A stretch of 64,000 nucleotides of DNA from a bacterium. Lineage in GTDB: Bacteria; Electryoneota; Electryoneia; Electryoneales; Electryoneaceae. Made by a program: the position numbers and the translations under genes. The notes under the pieces are model-generated. The model was not told the DNA's origin and made no database searches. It worked only from the letters and a program-made list of their open reading frames with translations. The stretch covers positions 62,001 through 126,000 of the forward strand of contig JAHLLH010000004.1 in the NCBI GenBank assembly GCA_020444265.1, read 5' to 3'. Below are positions 16,387-25,112 of this stretch, in pieces. Every line of letters starts with the position of its first letter. Position 1 is the stretch's first letter.

Positions 16387-18978
16387 ATGGTATATGCTGC
16401 ACCGTCGACCATTGTCGACAGGGACATACTTCCGTTCGTGCAACGGCCCCAGCGGTATGCTGGACTGGAGCTGAATCGGACGGTGAAACCGGATGCTGAG
16501 CTGCGCTGGGCCCTGGCCTTCCCCGATCTCTATGAAATCGGGATGAGCTGGCTCGGTATGCAGATTCTCTATCATCGCATCAATAGCCAGTTTCGCGAGG
16601 TCGCTGCGGAACGTGTCTTCCTCCCCGAGGAGGATGCCATTGCACGGTTCCGTGCAGCCAAGCTGCCGTTAACCACCCTCGAAACCCGAACCCCGCTCAA
16701 AGACGTTGATCTGCTCGGATTTACCCTCTCCTACGAGATGGCTATGCCCGGCGTGCTGGAGATGCTCGATCTGGCAGGTATTCCGATTCATACAGCTGAG
16801 CGACGGGAGCAGGATCCAATCGTGCTCGCGGGTGGTCCAGTGATGTTCAACCCTGAACCCCTCGCTGATTTTCTTGATCTAGTTGTCGTCGGTGAAGGCG
16901 AAGAAGTCGTCCTCGAGATCAGTCGGATCGCATTGCGTGGGAAACGGGAGGGGTGGTCACGTGATCGCACAATCCGTGAGCTCGCCGATCTGGAGGGCCT
17001 CTATCGACCATCGGCGTATACCCCGACCGTGGGGCCCGATGGTCGTCTGGTTGTCAGCAGCGATCCAAAAGCACCACCCCTGGTCCGTGGATTGACTGTC
17101 CCGGAACTGCTTCCCGAATATTATCCCGACAAACCCTTGCTGCCCTTAGCGGAGGTGACCTTTGACCGCGTTTCGCTCGAAGTGATGCGCGGTTGTACAC
17201 GAGGGTGTCGTTTCTGTCAGGCGGGGACGCTGTATCGTCCGGTCCGTGAACGATCTGTTGACGATATCCTCGCCCAGGCAATCGCAAATATCGCGGCGAC
17301 GGGGCATGAAGAGATAAGCCTGACCTCGCTTTCGACGTCGGATTATGGACCCCTTCCTGAGCTGATCCCAGCCCTGCGTGACACCTTCCGCGGTAAGGGG
17401 ATTTCGCTGGCGTTTCCTTCGCTCCGACCTGATTCGTTCACCCCGGAAATGGCACGTGCCTTCCCGGATGGACGCAAGGGTGGGATCACCTTCGCGCCGG
17501 AAGCGGGTACACAGCGTTTACGGGACATCATCAATAAAAACTCCCGTGAAGAGGATTTACTTCGGGCGACCACTCTTGCATTTGGCGAGGGGTACAATTC
17601 GGTCAAGCTCTACTTTATGGTTGGCTTACCGGGGGAACGAGACGAGGATCTCGCGGGCATCGCCGATCTCGCGAGAAAGGTGGCCAAGACAAGGACTCGG
17701 AACGGGCAAAAGGTGACCGTATCGGTCAGCCCCTTCGCGCCAAAGCCATTCACGCCATTCCAACGCATCCCGCAGAACAGTACCGAAGAATTCCAGCGGA
17801 AACTGGATTACCTGCGGCAACAGTTCCGCGGTGTGCAGGCCCGGTACAATGGGCATGATCCTTCCAGCGCCCTCTTCGAAAGCGCGTTGGCGCGCGGTGA
17901 TCGTCGCCTGGGCGAGGTAATCGAACGAGTCTGGCGCAATGGTGGTATGCTGGAAGCATGGAATGACCGTTTTAACCCGGAACGGTGGCACCAGGCGTAC
18001 CGAGACAGCAACCTCGATCCAACGGCCTATGTGGCCGCGATTCCGGGAGGTGCTGCCCTTCCATGGGGACACATCTCAAAGGGCGTGACCGAGCGTTTCC
18101 AGGAAGTTGAAATGACTCGTTCGCTCAAGCTGCGAACAACCCCCGATTGCCGCCAGGGCCGTTGCCAGGGTTGTGGTCTGGAACGTTTCATCCCCGAGGC
18201 ACAAAAGGTTTGCAACATCTACCCGGCCAGCAGTACCCCGCCTTCGCCTGCGGAGGAGCACCAGAATCCGGCTGAGGTGGTGAATACGGCACGGTTGCGG
18301 TACCGTCGTGGCGCGTCCATGCGCTGGACGGGTCACCTTGACCTGGTTCGTATCTGGACACGGCTTTTGCGCCGTGCTGAAGTACCGGTTGCCTTTTCCC
18401 AGGGATTTCATCCACATCCAAGAATATCCTTCTCGCCTCCGCTGCCTGTTGGCATGCTGAGCGAGGATGAATACATCGATATCGATCTCGCTGTGGAAAT
18501 CACAGCGGACGAACTGTTTGAACGGTTGTGTCGTGCCGCACCTGACGATCTTGAGCCGGTCGAGGTGGTGCTGTCCAGCAAGCGGCTGGAGTCGCTGGCA
18601 GGACGTGTACGGCGTATGGAGTATCTCCTCCCGGTAGAGGGCAATGGAAGCCGCACCGGGAAGCTGAAGTCTTTCCTCGCTTCAGAAAGTGTGCCGATCC
18701 GGCGTGTACGGGGGAACAAGGTGCGTGATGTCGATTTGCGTCCCCTTGTTGAACAGGTCGACCCCGAAGAAACACCCGGCTGGTGGCGTGTCCGTCTTGT
18801 CGTGGACAACGGTGCCACCGCACGCTTGGAAGAGCTCGGCGAAGCGTGGGGACTTGAAGAGGATGTGCGTGCGCAAGCAGTACGCGCCGCCATGCTCGTG
18901 GAAAGTGATGAGGGATGGTGTCGCCCGATCGATGCCATCCAGAACGAAGTGTCTAGGGCGAAAGGGGTGGTGAGGTGA
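16387..18978 (+). CDS. Fused radical-SAM protein (TIGR03960-type plus DUF2344)
   Basis: 863 residues combining two families that are often separate neighbours. The N-terminal part (about 1-620) is a B12-binding-like and radical SAM protein with the cluster motif CTRGCRFCQAG (about 269-277) and a conserved start (LPFVQRPQRYAGLELN). A Cys-rich link (CRQGRCQGCG, about 590-600) precedes the C-terminal DUF2344 region (about 635-860, starting RLRYRRGASMRWTGHLD). The biochemical reaction is unknown. The family is typically encoded next to RNase E/G, as here, where the stop overlaps the RNase G start; a role in RNA or ribosome modification is a plausible inference. The 68 bases upstream hold no gene. 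Confidence 0.9.
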   Translation: MVYAAPSTIVDRDILPFVQRPQRYAGLELNRTVKPDAELRWALAFPDLYEIGMSWLGMQILYHRINSQFREVAAERVFLPEEDAIARFRAAKLPLTTLETRTPLKDVDLLGFTLSYEMAMPGVLEMLDLAGIPIHTAERREQDPIVLAGGPVMFNPEPLADFLDLVVVGEGEEVVLEISRIALRGKREGWSRDRTIRELADLEGLYRPSAYTPTVGPDGRLVVSSDPKAPPLVRGLTVPELLPEYYPDKPLLPLAEVTFDRVSLEVMRGCTRGCRFCQAGTLYRPVRERSVDDILAQAIANIAATGHEEISLTSLSTSDYGPLPELIPALRDTFRGKGISLAFPSLRPDSFTPEMARAFPDGRKGGITFAPEAGTQRLRDIINKNSREEDLLRATTLAFGEGYNSVKLYFMVGLPGERDEDLAGIADLARKVAKTRTRNGQKVTVSVSPFAPKPFTPFQRIPQNSTEEFQRKLDYLRQQFRGVQARYNGHDPSSALFESALARGDRRLGEVIERVWRNGGMLEAWNDRFNPERWHQAYRDSNLDPTAYVAAIPGGAALPWGHISKGVTERFQEVEMTRSLKLRTTPDCRQGRCQGCGLERFIPEAQKVCNIYPASSTPPSPAEEHQNPAEVVNTARLRYRRGASMRWTGHLDLVRIWTRLLRRAEVPVAFSQGFHPHPRISFSPPLPVGMLSEDEYIDIDLAVEITADELFERLCRAAPDDLEPVEVVLSSKRLESLAGRVRRMEYLLPVEGNGSRTGKLKSFLASESVPIRRVRGNKVRDVDLRPLVEQVDPEETPGWWRVRLVVDNGATARLEELGEAWGLEEDVRAQAVRAAMLVESDEGWCRPIDAIQNEVSRAKGVVR

Positions 18979-20507
18979 AGAAAGAGATTGTGATCAACAC
19001 CTCCACCGCGGAAACACGCATCGCCCTGCTCGAGGACGGTCAACTGGCGGAAGTTTTCGTCGAACGTCCCGAGAATGAGCGTCATGTCGGAGATATTTAT
19101 CTCGGACGGGTACGGAAGGTGCTCAATGGCATCTCGGCAGCGTTTGTCGACATCGGGTGGGAGCAAGATGGCTTCCTCCATTTCAACGATGTAGGCAGTC
19201 TGTACGAGATGGACGATGCGGAGGAGGAAGGGAACGGCAATGGGTCCGGAAATGGCGGACGCAGCCGAAGCCCTGCCCAGGTGAATCTGCGGGCTGGCCA
19301 GGAAATCCTGGTCCAGATTACAAAGGAGCCGATTGGCGGCAAAGGACCTCGTGTTACCAGCCAGGTCTCGCTGCCGGGACGATTTGTCGTTCTCGTGCCA
19401 AACGAAGAGCTTATCGGCGTATCAAGGAAAATTGCCGACCCGAAGGAGAAACGTCGGCTTAAGAAGCTCGGGAAGGAGCTGAAGGAGTACGGTTACGGAT
19501 TGATCATCCGGACAGTGGCGCAAGAGAAAGATGATCCCACTCTTCGGATGGACATTGAAAAACTGGTTGACACCTGGAAACGGATCGAGAAAAAGATGAA
19601 GGGTGCTTCCGCACCCAGCATGATCTACAAGGAAATGTCGCTTGCAAGCAGTGTCATCCGTGACCTATTCGGTCCTGATATTGACCGGGTTGTTGTCGAC
19701 TCCAAGCCGCTCTTCAAAGAGCTTGTGCAGTACCTGGAGAGTGTCTCACCGACGTTGGTAGATCGTGTCGAGCATTACAAGGAGAAGATCCCGCTTTTCG
19801 ATCACTACAAGATCGAATCAGAAATCGAAAAAGGGATTCGTCGGAAAGTATTCCTTCCAGGAGGCGGGTACATCATCATTGAGCACACCGAAGCAATGGT
19901 GGTGGTCGATGTAAACAGCGGACGGTTTGTCGGGAAGCAGAACCACGAGGAGAACAGCCTCAAGGTCAATCTGCGTGCAGCACGGGAAATCTGCCGTCAG
20001 CTTCGCCTGCGCGACATCGGCGGAATCATTGTCATCGACTTCATTGACCTCTGGGACGAGAAGAACCGGAAGAAGATTTACGATGAAGTGAAGAAGGAAC
20101 TGAAAAAGGATCGTGCGAAAGTCGATGTTGCACCGATTGCCCATTTCGGCCTGATGATGATGACCCGTCAGCGGATCAAACCGTCCCTACTCTTCACCTT
20201 CAAGGAGCCCTGCCCAACCTGTCATGGTACCGGGATGATCCCCTCGAAGGAGACCGTGGTCACCGAGCTGGAGAGGTGGATTGCACGTTACATGAATCGG
20301 ACTGGGAAACGACGGTTGCGTCTGGTGGTCCATCCTGATCTGAACGCATTCCTGACACATGGCGGGCTTAAGAGCAGATTAAACAAAATCATGCTCCAGA
20401 AACGTATTCTAATCCGGATGAAGGTGGATGGTGGCTTGCCACCAACCGAATTCAAAGGGTTCTCTGTGAGTGATGGTGTGGATGTGACCGATCAGTATCG
20501 GCAATGA
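18975..20507 (+). CDS. rng: Ribonuclease E/G family endoribonuclease
   Basis: 510 residues, RNase G size (no long C-terminal degradosome scaffold). The start is a GTG overlapping the previous stop. The N-terminus KEIVINTSTAETRIALLEDG matches the family. The S1 RNA-binding domain (about 35-125) is interrupted by a Gly/Asn/Ser-rich insertion (about 78-98). The catalytic DNase I-like domain has the metal-binding pattern VVDVNSGRFVGK and VIDFIDLWD. The zinc-link motif is CPTC (413-416), followed by a C-terminal small domain. It would cleave single-stranded AU-rich RNA and help mature 16S rRNA. The coupling to the radical-SAM gene is a recurring arrangement. Confidence 0.96.
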   Translation: MKKEIVINTSTAETRIALLEDGQLAEVFVERPENERHVGDIYLGRVRKVLNGISAAFVDIGWEQDGFLHFNDVGSLYEMDDAEEEGNGNGSGNGGRSRSPAQVNLRAGQEILVQITKEPIGGKGPRVTSQVSLPGRFVVLVPNEELIGVSRKIADPKEKRRLKKLGKELKEYGYGLIIRTVAQEKDDPTLRMDIEKLVDTWKRIEKKMKGASAPSMIYKEMSLASSVIRDLFGPDIDRVVVDSKPLFKELVQYLESVSPTLVDRVEHYKEKIPLFDHYKIESEIEKGIRRKVFLPGGGYIIIEHTEAMVVVDVNSGRFVGKQNHEENSLKVNLRAAREICRQLRLRDIGGIIVIDFIDLWDEKNRKKIYDEVKKELKKDRAKVDVAPIAHFGLMMMTRQRIKPSLLFTFKEPCPTCHGTGMIPSKETVVTELERWIARYMNRTGKRRLRLVVHPDLNAFLTHGGLKSRLNKIMLQKRILIRMKVDGGLPPTEFKGFSVSDGVDVTDQYRQ

Positions 20508-20699
20508 GACCCGTCTCGCTCGGCTTGCGGGACGTACATTTGCACCTTACCTTTTAGCGGTTTGTTAGCTGGGCCTATCGGTTCGGCAGAGGTAACAGAT
20601 CACATCGGTGCCGTCTTATCGGGGCAGCGCCCGTAAAGTCATCAGCCGGTACTGGGGGGCTACCCGGACCGGGGTCACGCAGTGCTCGGAGGAAGCAGG

Positions 20700-21143
20700 A
20701 TGTCGCCACATAAGCCGAGAAAGACCGAGCTTAGTTCGAATATGGAGGACTACCTCGAGACGATCTATTTGCAGGACCTCGAAGGTCAGGCCGCCAAGGT
20801 GAAGAATATCGCCGATGCGATGGGTGTCTCCAAGCCATCTGTTACCGAGGCGCTCAGTGTGCTTCAGGATCGCGGCCTCGTACTGCACCAGAAGTACGGC
20901 GATATTGAGCTGACCGAAAAAGGTCGTGTGACAGCAGAGGACATTTACTACCGTCATCAACTCTTCCATGACTTCTTCCTCAACATCCTTGGGGTGTCTG
21001 AAGAACAAGCGGAAGATGACGCCTGCAAGGTCGAGCACCTGGTCAGCGATGAGACGACAAAGCGGGTCGAAGCACTGCTGGAGTACCTGAAGGGTTCAAA
21101 CGATCTGGTTCAGAAGTTCCATGCGAAGCTGGGTGTGAAGTAA
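20700..21143 (+). CDS. DtxR/MntR-family metal-dependent regulator
   Basis: 147 residues from the ATG at 20700, which has GGAGG about seven bases upstream; a GTG at 20682 opens the frame earlier. The N-terminus SNMEDYLETIYLQDLEGQ and the winged helix with KNIADAMGVSKPSVTEAL are characteristic of DtxR/MntR/IdeR. The second domain has metal-site residues (Cys in DDACKVEHLVSDET and neighbouring His and Glu). It stops after domain 2, lacking the SH3-like third domain, so it is MntR-like in size. It probably represses iron or manganese genes. Its direct neighbours (RNase G, flgB) are not metal genes. A strong terminator follows. Confidence 0.92.
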   Translation: MSPHKPRKTELSSNMEDYLETIYLQDLEGQAAKVKNIADAMGVSKPSVTEALSVLQDRGLVLHQKYGDIELTEKGRVTAEDIYYRHQLFHDFFLNILGVSEEQAEDDACKVEHLVSDETTKRVEALLEYLKGSNDLVQKFHAKLGVK

Positions 21144-21171
21144 ACCACCGCATCGATTTTAGAGTCATAAC

Positions 21172-21202
21172 AAACGCGCACGAGAATCGTGCGCGTTTTT
21201 CT
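21172..21202 (+). terminator. Terminator after the DtxR-type regulator
   Basis: A 12-bp perfect stem (AAACGCGCACGA and its complement, 21172-21183 and 21187-21198) and a GAA loop run into TTTTTCT. It separates the regulator from the convergent flgB. Confidence 0.88.
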
Positions 21203-21230
21203 ATTCAATCGACTAACCTCAAGGGGCATA

Positions 21231-21671
21231 TCAGCCCATGGAGCGTCCAATGATTGCACTCTTGATCATCCTGTAACGGGTGGCCAAGAGCTTTGATGCC
21301 ATGGAGAACATGATCTGGTTGGTCGCCATTTCTGCCATCTCTGTGTCGATGTCAACATTGTTAATGCCGTTCAGGTTTGGTGCGTCACTGACACGGATCT
21401 CCGGGGTGACACGTTCCAGGTTGCGAAGCCCACCATGCAGTGGTACATGGTCTCGATTGGTCCGAATCATTGACGATCCCTTACGGTCAATGGCACGGGT
21501 CAACGCCTCTTCAAAATCTACCTTCCGTGACTGGTAGCCAGGGGTTTCCGAGTTGGCGATGTTGGCGGCTTGAACCTTTTGACGCAGAGCGTACGCATCG
21601 AGCCCTTTCCGCAGCTCGATCATGGCATCCATTCTGTTGAAAATGTAGTTGTGTACTTTGTTTGCGGACAT
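21231..21671 (-). CDS. flgB: Flagellar basal-body rod protein FlgB (isolated)
   Basis: 146 residues from the ATG at 21671, chosen for the GGAGAG six bases upstream. It has the family pattern: an N-terminal heptad region, the signature NIANSETPGYQSRKVDFE (about 38-55), and a C-terminal helix (NQIMFSMASKLLATRYRMIKSAI) that packs in the rod. FlgB is the innermost proximal rod subunit and is exported by the flagellar type III system. No flgC, fliE or any other flagellar gene is beside it: the downstream side is the regulator's terminator and the upstream side is a non-flagellar gene. The operon is therefore split in this genome or the gene is a relic; the intact sequence argues for function. Confidence 0.92.
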   Translation of the reverse strand: MSANKVHNYIFNRMDAMIELRKGLDAYALRQKVQAANIANSETPGYQSRKVDFEEALTRAIDRKGSSMIRTNRDHVPLHGGLRNLERVTPEIRVSDAPNLNGINNVDIDTEMAEMATNQIMFSMASKLLATRYRMIKSAIIGRSMG

Positions 21672-21871
21672 GAGCAGCTCTCCGAACAGATCCTTCTCAC
21701 AGCAATCACCAACAAACAAAGCAACTCCTGTGCCTCCAGGTGATGATCACAGCAAGGGCGGGAGACTCCTGCGCTTCTCGGAAGTATGTAGTTGTATTTT
21801 CTTCATATAAGTATCGATAGGGGTAGAACTCTATTCCAGAAGGAGGGCAAGTCCGGTAAGCTGTGGGGTAT

Positions 21872-21904
21872 AAAAAAATGCCGGGACGGTAATTCTGTCC
21901 CGGC
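21872..21904 (-). terminator. Terminator of the small basic protein gene
   Basis: GCCGGGAC and its complement (21897-21904 and 21880-21887) form an 8-bp stem; read on the minus strand it is followed within one base by seven T residues (21872-21878). Confidence 0.85.
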
Positions 21905-21923
21905 AACAATCAGGAAAAAGAGC

Positions 21924-22148
21924 TTACTTGGAAGCCTTCTTTTTACGGGGGCCACGCCGACGGTCCTTTTTGGACTTCTTCATCTCGGCGAGCTTCTCAT
22001 TGAGCTCGTCCCCGTCGAACATGTAAACCATGCTGTCGCCCTTGCCGCTTGAGAAAAACGCGATGTCAAGGCGCTTGATCATCTTGCGGACCTGGGCAAC
22101 ATCCAGCCCCATGGTCTCAGCATACTTCCGATCACTGATGTGTGCCAT
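21924..22148 (-). CDS. Small basic protein with a helix-turn-helix-like N-terminus
   Basis: 74 residues, preceded by GGGAGG at good spacing and followed by its own terminator, so the gene is real. The first ~52 residues (SDRKYAETMGLDVAQVRKMI) resemble a small winged-helix or excisionase-like DNA-binding unit. The last 22 are almost all Lys, Arg, Ser and Gly, a nucleic-acid-binding tail. I do not recognise a named family. It lies upstream of, and divergent from, a Xer recombinase gene across a 383-base AT-rich gap. An excisionase-like partnership is possible, but the recombinase looks like a housekeeping Xer, so a nucleoid or RNA-binding role is equally likely. Confidence 0.75.
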   Translation of the reverse strand: MAHISDRKYAETMGLDVAQVRKMIKRLDIAFFSSGKGDSMVYMFDGDELNEKLAEMKKSKKDRRRGPRKKKASK

Positions 22149-22531
22149 CGAATCATCCTCCCACAGGTACGTTATGTGTTAATATCATTCATATTTTCTT
22201 CATTGATAAACTATGTTCTCAAGCGAATCGAGTCAAGAGGTTTATGAGTGATTAGATGCAATCAATAGCACTGAGACATCTATTTGTCTTGTTCGAGAGA
22301 GTGATGTTGTCTCTTCACGAGCGGCTTTGAGACATTGGTAAGTATCAAGCCTGCTTTTCAAGCTATGTGAACTCAGAAAACGTTGCCACGCTCATTCTTG
22401 TTGATCATAAGAGCATTTCGAATACAAGAGGCTCATAAGCCCTCAAAGAATACCGCTTGCATTTCGTGACCAACGATAAACATCTTGCAGAGAAGGTTTT
22501 ATGGGTGGTTTGAAGGGGTCGAAAGGACGTG
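22149..22531 (+). other. AT-rich divergent intergenic region
   Basis: 383 bases, clearly AT-richer than the genes around it, between the divergent small basic protein and the Xer recombinase. It must hold two promoters, but no -35/-10 pair is convincing by eye. No hairpin, repeat or short gene with a ribosome binding site was seen. Confidence 0.6.
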
Positions 22532-23452
22532 ATGGAGCAGAACAAGACGCCTTTAAAGGATGAACTGGAAGAATTTCTCTCCCACCTTCGTCTGGAACGG
22601 TCGTACAGCGATAACACCCTCCTTTCCTACCGGCGAGATCTGGAACGTTACTTGCTGGATATGGGGGAGCAGGATGTCTCTGTGCCAAAGGATATCACTC
22701 GGCAGATGGTGACGGGTCATCTTGGCTTGCTGCGTGATCTCGACCTTGCAGACACCTCTGTCGCACGTTCGGCTTCAGCTATTCGTCACTTCCACCGCTT
22801 CCTGTTGCGAGAAAACCTGGCTTCTGCTGACCCAACGACTCATCTGAAACAACCAAGACGCGCCCAGCGTCTTCCCACCTACCTGACCGTCACCGATGCG
22901 GAAAGGATGATGGATGCACCGGATACCTCCACGGAGTACGGTATACGAGATCGTGCGATGCTCGAGCTGCTCTGGGCATGCGGACTGCGTGTGAGTGAGC
23001 TGATCGGGATCCGACTTGTGGACGGTTTCTGGGAAGATGGCTTTCTTCGGGTTTTCGGCAAAGGGTCCAAAGAACGCCTCGTTCCGGTCGGGTCTTCTGC
23101 AGTCCATTGGGTCCGATCAGAATACATGGGAAAAGGGGTCCGCGCCAGCCTGGCGGCGGGACGAGGTCGGGACGATAATGTTCTCTTTCTTTCCCGCACG
23201 GGTCGTCCCCTGACACGTGACATGGTCTACAAAATGATCCGTAGCTATGCGGAAAAGCTACGTTTGTCCGTCCACGTCACCCCCCACGTATTCCGTCATA
23301 CCTTCGCTACACATCTGGTTGAGGCGGGAGCGGATCTGCGTGCCGTCCAGGAGATGCTGGGCCATGCCGATATTTCGACCACCCAGGTCTACACGCATGT
23401 CGAACGACAAACCCTTCAGCAGGAACATCGCGACTTCCACCCACGCGGTTAA
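22532..23452 (+). CDS. Site-specific tyrosine recombinase, XerC/XerD type
   Basis: 306 residues, the usual Xer length. The N-terminal SAM-like core-binding domain (about 8-95, with FLSHLRLERSYSDNTLLSYRRDL) precedes the catalytic domain. Its residues are visible in order: Arg in CGLRVSEL, Lys in GKGSKERLVPV, His-x-x-Arg in HVFRHTFATHL, His in LGHADISTTQVYTH, and the nucleophile Tyr in the same segment. Xer proteins resolve chromosome dimers at dif. The ATG at 22532 has AAGGA four bases upstream; GTG at 22529 is the alternative. No dif site was recognised nearby. Whether it is XerC or XerD cannot be settled from this sequence alone. Confidence 0.93.
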   Translation: MEQNKTPLKDELEEFLSHLRLERSYSDNTLLSYRRDLERYLLDMGEQDVSVPKDITRQMVTGHLGLLRDLDLADTSVARSASAIRHFHRFLLRENLASADPTTHLKQPRRAQRLPTYLTVTDAERMMDAPDTSTEYGIRDRAMLELLWACGLRVSELIGIRLVDGFWEDGFLRVFGKGSKERLVPVGSSAVHWVRSEYMGKGVRASLAAGRGRDDNVLFLSRTGRPLTRDMVYKMIRSYAEKLRLSVHVTPHVFRHTFATHLVEAGADLRAVQEMLGHADISTTQVYTHVERQTLQQEHRDFHPRG

Positions 23453-23546
23453 TGTACCCCTTCCAGCTCAACCTTGACGGTCATACAAACACAAAAACCA
23501 CACACTTCTAACGCAATCCTCACATTAGCCCCCCTCGAGCTTACAA

Positions 23547-23575
23547 TTGTTAGAGCCATTCTTAGCGTGTATAAA
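23547..23575 (+). promoter_or_regulatory. Possible promoter upstream of the 134-residue lipoprotein
   Basis: TTGTTA (23547-23552), a 17-base spacer and TATAAA (23570-23575) lie in AT-rich DNA. It would give a leader of roughly 145 bases before the lipoprotein gene. Confidence 0.4.
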
Positions 23576-23727
23576 GTTTTAAGATATTGATAAGAAACGA
23601 AATAGAGATCACCAAGCGCTAGATTGTGAACTCTTGACACAAGTTTGTTAAGATTGTGTGAGACTTCTGTTGGGGTTATGTTATTGACAGAGAGGTTGGT
23701 AAGGTCCAACCAAAGGAGGGTCCGACA

Positions 23728-24132
23728 ATGATGCGCAAAGCGACAATTCTGATTCTGTCCGCGCTTCTGATGGCGCTGAGCATGGGATGCGCCGGGACTC
23801 TCCAGCAGGCATCGACGGATGAAGCAGGTCCGCTCGAGTTGCACTACGATATCCAATATGTCGACAACACGGCAATCGGTATTGAAGTGCTTGTAATGTC
23901 GCCCGAACTCCCCTTCAAAATTGAATCATTCGAACGCGGAATGGATCGTGCGTTCGAGCAGGTCGCCTACCGTCTTCCAAAGAGCACCATTCTGGAGCGC
24001 CAAGCGGATTTTCGTGACGTTCTCGCAGCCACTTTCAAAGCAGAAACCGGGATTGATGAGGCGAGTCTTTTCTTGATGAACATCTACCAGACCACATGGG
24101 ATGAACGTGGGACGGTTTTGACATTGAAGTAG
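23728..24132 (+). CDS. Small lipoprotein of unknown function
   Basis: 134 residues, strongly initiated (AAGGAGG eight bases before two consecutive ATG codons). The signal peptide ends in the lipobox LSMGC, giving a lipid-anchored mature protein of about 115 residues. The mature sequence is an alternating beta/alpha pattern with no repeats (LHYDIQYVDNTAIGIEVLV, then a helix around ERGMDRAFEQVAYRLP). No family is recognised. It stands alone, with its own promoter candidate and terminator. Confidence 0.78.
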   Translation: MMRKATILILSALLMALSMGCAGTLQQASTDEAGPLELHYDIQYVDNTAIGIEVLVMSPELPFKIESFERGMDRAFEQVAYRLPKSTILERQADFRDVLAATFKAETGIDEASLFLMNIYQTTWDERGTVLTLK

Positions 24133-24175
24133 GGTAGGGGCCCGAGGGCCTCTGATAGCAGCAGGAACCAGGGTC

Positions 24176-24208
24176 AACCGCCCGGCATTCGCCGGGCGGT
24201 TGTTTTTT
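24176..24208 (+). terminator. Terminator after the 134-residue lipoprotein
   Basis: An 11-bp perfect stem (AACCGCCCGGC with its complement, 24176-24186 and 24191-24201) and a four-base loop are followed by GTTTTTT. Confidence 0.9.
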
Positions 24209-24221
24209 GGTTAGGTGGGTA

Positions 24222-24355
24222 TCGTTGCGAGGAATGGTCATGGCCTGACGAAGCAATCTCGTATCTCTCATCTGGTTTCCCTGCGCGCTTTGCGCGCAGC
24301 TTCGAGCGGGTGAGGGATGTGAGACTGCTTCGTCACGTTGTTCCTCGCCGCGACA
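24222..24355. repeat. Long palindromic repeat, copy 1
   Basis: 134 bases bounded by imperfect terminal inverted repeats. The left end reads TCGTTGCGAGGAA...GAAGCAATCTC; the right end reads GAGACTGCTTC...TTCCTCGCCGCGACA. A central perfect hairpin is CTGCGCGC-TTT-GCGCGCAG. Together with copy 4 it forms the longer subtype, which has ATGGCCTGA in the left arm. No coding potential. Confidence 0.85.
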
Positions 24356-24375
24356 CACCCCATTGTACTTCCTCG

Positions 24376-24499
24376 TGTCGTTGCGAACGAAGTGAAGCAA
24401 TCTCGTATCTCTTATCTGGTTTCCCTGCGCGCTTTGCGCGCAGCTAGGAGAGGATGAGTGGTGTGAGACTGCTTCGTCACGTTGTTCCTCGCCGCGACA
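24376..24499. repeat. Long palindromic repeat, copy 2
   Basis: 124 bases, nearly identical to copy 3 and starting 144 bases before it. The same terminal arms (TGTCGTTGCGAACGAAG and its imperfect complement) and the same central GCGCGC hairpin are present. It is joined to copies 1 and 3 by the same 20-base spacer (24356-24375 and 24500-24519), so the three form a tandem array. Confidence 0.85.
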
Positions 24500-24519
24500 C
24501 ACCCCATTGTACTTCCTCG

Positions 24520-24643
24520 TGTCGTTGCGAACGAAGTGAAGCAATCTCGTATCTCTTATCTGGTTTCCCTGCGCGCTCTGCGCGCAGCTTCGAGCTGGAG
24601 AGGGATGTGAGACTGCTTCGTCACGTTGTTCCTCGCAGCGACA
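24520..24643. repeat. Long palindromic repeat, copy 3 (abuts the GIY-YIG gene)
   Basis: 124 bases, same layout as copy 2, with one change in the central hairpin loop region (CTGCGCGC-TCT-GCGCGCAG). Its right end is only three bases from the stop codon of the GIY-YIG gene. Confidence 0.85.
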
Positions 24644-24646
24644 CTT

Positions 24647-24934
24647 CTATCCTGCTTCAGAAAGGTCAACCCATTTAGGGTTAACAGACTGAATCAGCTC
24701 GATCTTCTTTCTGCGAGATCCACCCTTAATACGTTTTTCCTCGTTGATGGCATCTCTTACTTCGCTGAATTCTCTATAATAAAGGAGCTTGCACAGTTTA
24801 TACTTCTTTGAGAATGCTCCCCCAACACCATGTTTGTGTTCCTCAACGCGTCGCAGAAGATTGCTGGTGACACCTGTGTATAACACAGTATTATTCCGAT
24901 TTGTCATGATGTAGACATAGTAGGTTTTTTTCAT
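24647..24934 (-). CDS. Small GIY-YIG nuclease enclosed by palindromic repeats
   Basis: 95 residues, preceded by GGAGA at seven bases. It is a stand-alone GIY-YIG domain: the GIY-equivalent YVYIMTN (about 6-12), the YIG-equivalent LYTGVTSNLLRR (about 18-29, with the catalytic Arg), His in EEHKHG, and the metal-binding Glu in INEEKRIKGGSRRKK (about 64-78). Such proteins cut DNA and are usually annotated as UvrC-like or UPF0213-like without known function. Here the gene sits exactly between repeat copies 3 and 4. This suggests that it acts on, or was carried in with, the repeats, much as RAYT transposases act on REP sequences. That relationship is inference. It is AT-richer than the neighbouring genes. 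Confidence 0.88.
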   Translation of the reverse strand: MKKTYYVYIMTNRNNTVLYTGVTSNLLRRVEEHKHGVGGAFSKKYKLCKLLYYREFSEVRDAINEEKRIKGGSRRKKIELIQSVNPKWVDLSEAG

Positions 24935-24978
24935 TTTGTTGTCTCCATTTGTATCTGTCGCAAGGTAATACGTCAGTT

Positions 24979-25112
24979 TCGATGCGAGGAAGACCTATGG
25001 CCTGATGAAGCAATCTCGTCTCTCTTATCTGGTTTCCCTGCGCGCTTTGCGCGCAGCTAGGAACGGGTGAGTGGTACGAGACTGCTTCGTCACGTTGTTC
25101 CTCGCAGCGACA
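24979..25112. repeat. Long palindromic repeat, copy 4
   Basis: 134 bases, same orientation and subtype as copy 1 (left arm TCGATGCGAGGAAG...ATGGCCTGATGAAGC; right arm GAGACTGCTTCGTCACG through CGCAGCGACA). Copies 3 and 4 flank the GIY-YIG gene on both sides. The central hairpin is conserved. Confidence 0.85.

Noticed and set aside
20508-20699. Riboswitch or SRP-like RNA upstream of the DtxR-type gene
   Set aside because: GGAGGAAGCAGG resembles the SRP RNA loop but is the ribosome binding site; a hairpin with CCGG arms (20646-20672) is present, but no known aptamer consensus fits.
24222-24643. CRISPR array
   Set aside because: Repeats are 124-134 bases with internal hairpins, the 20-base spacers between them are identical and not variable, and no cas gene is present.
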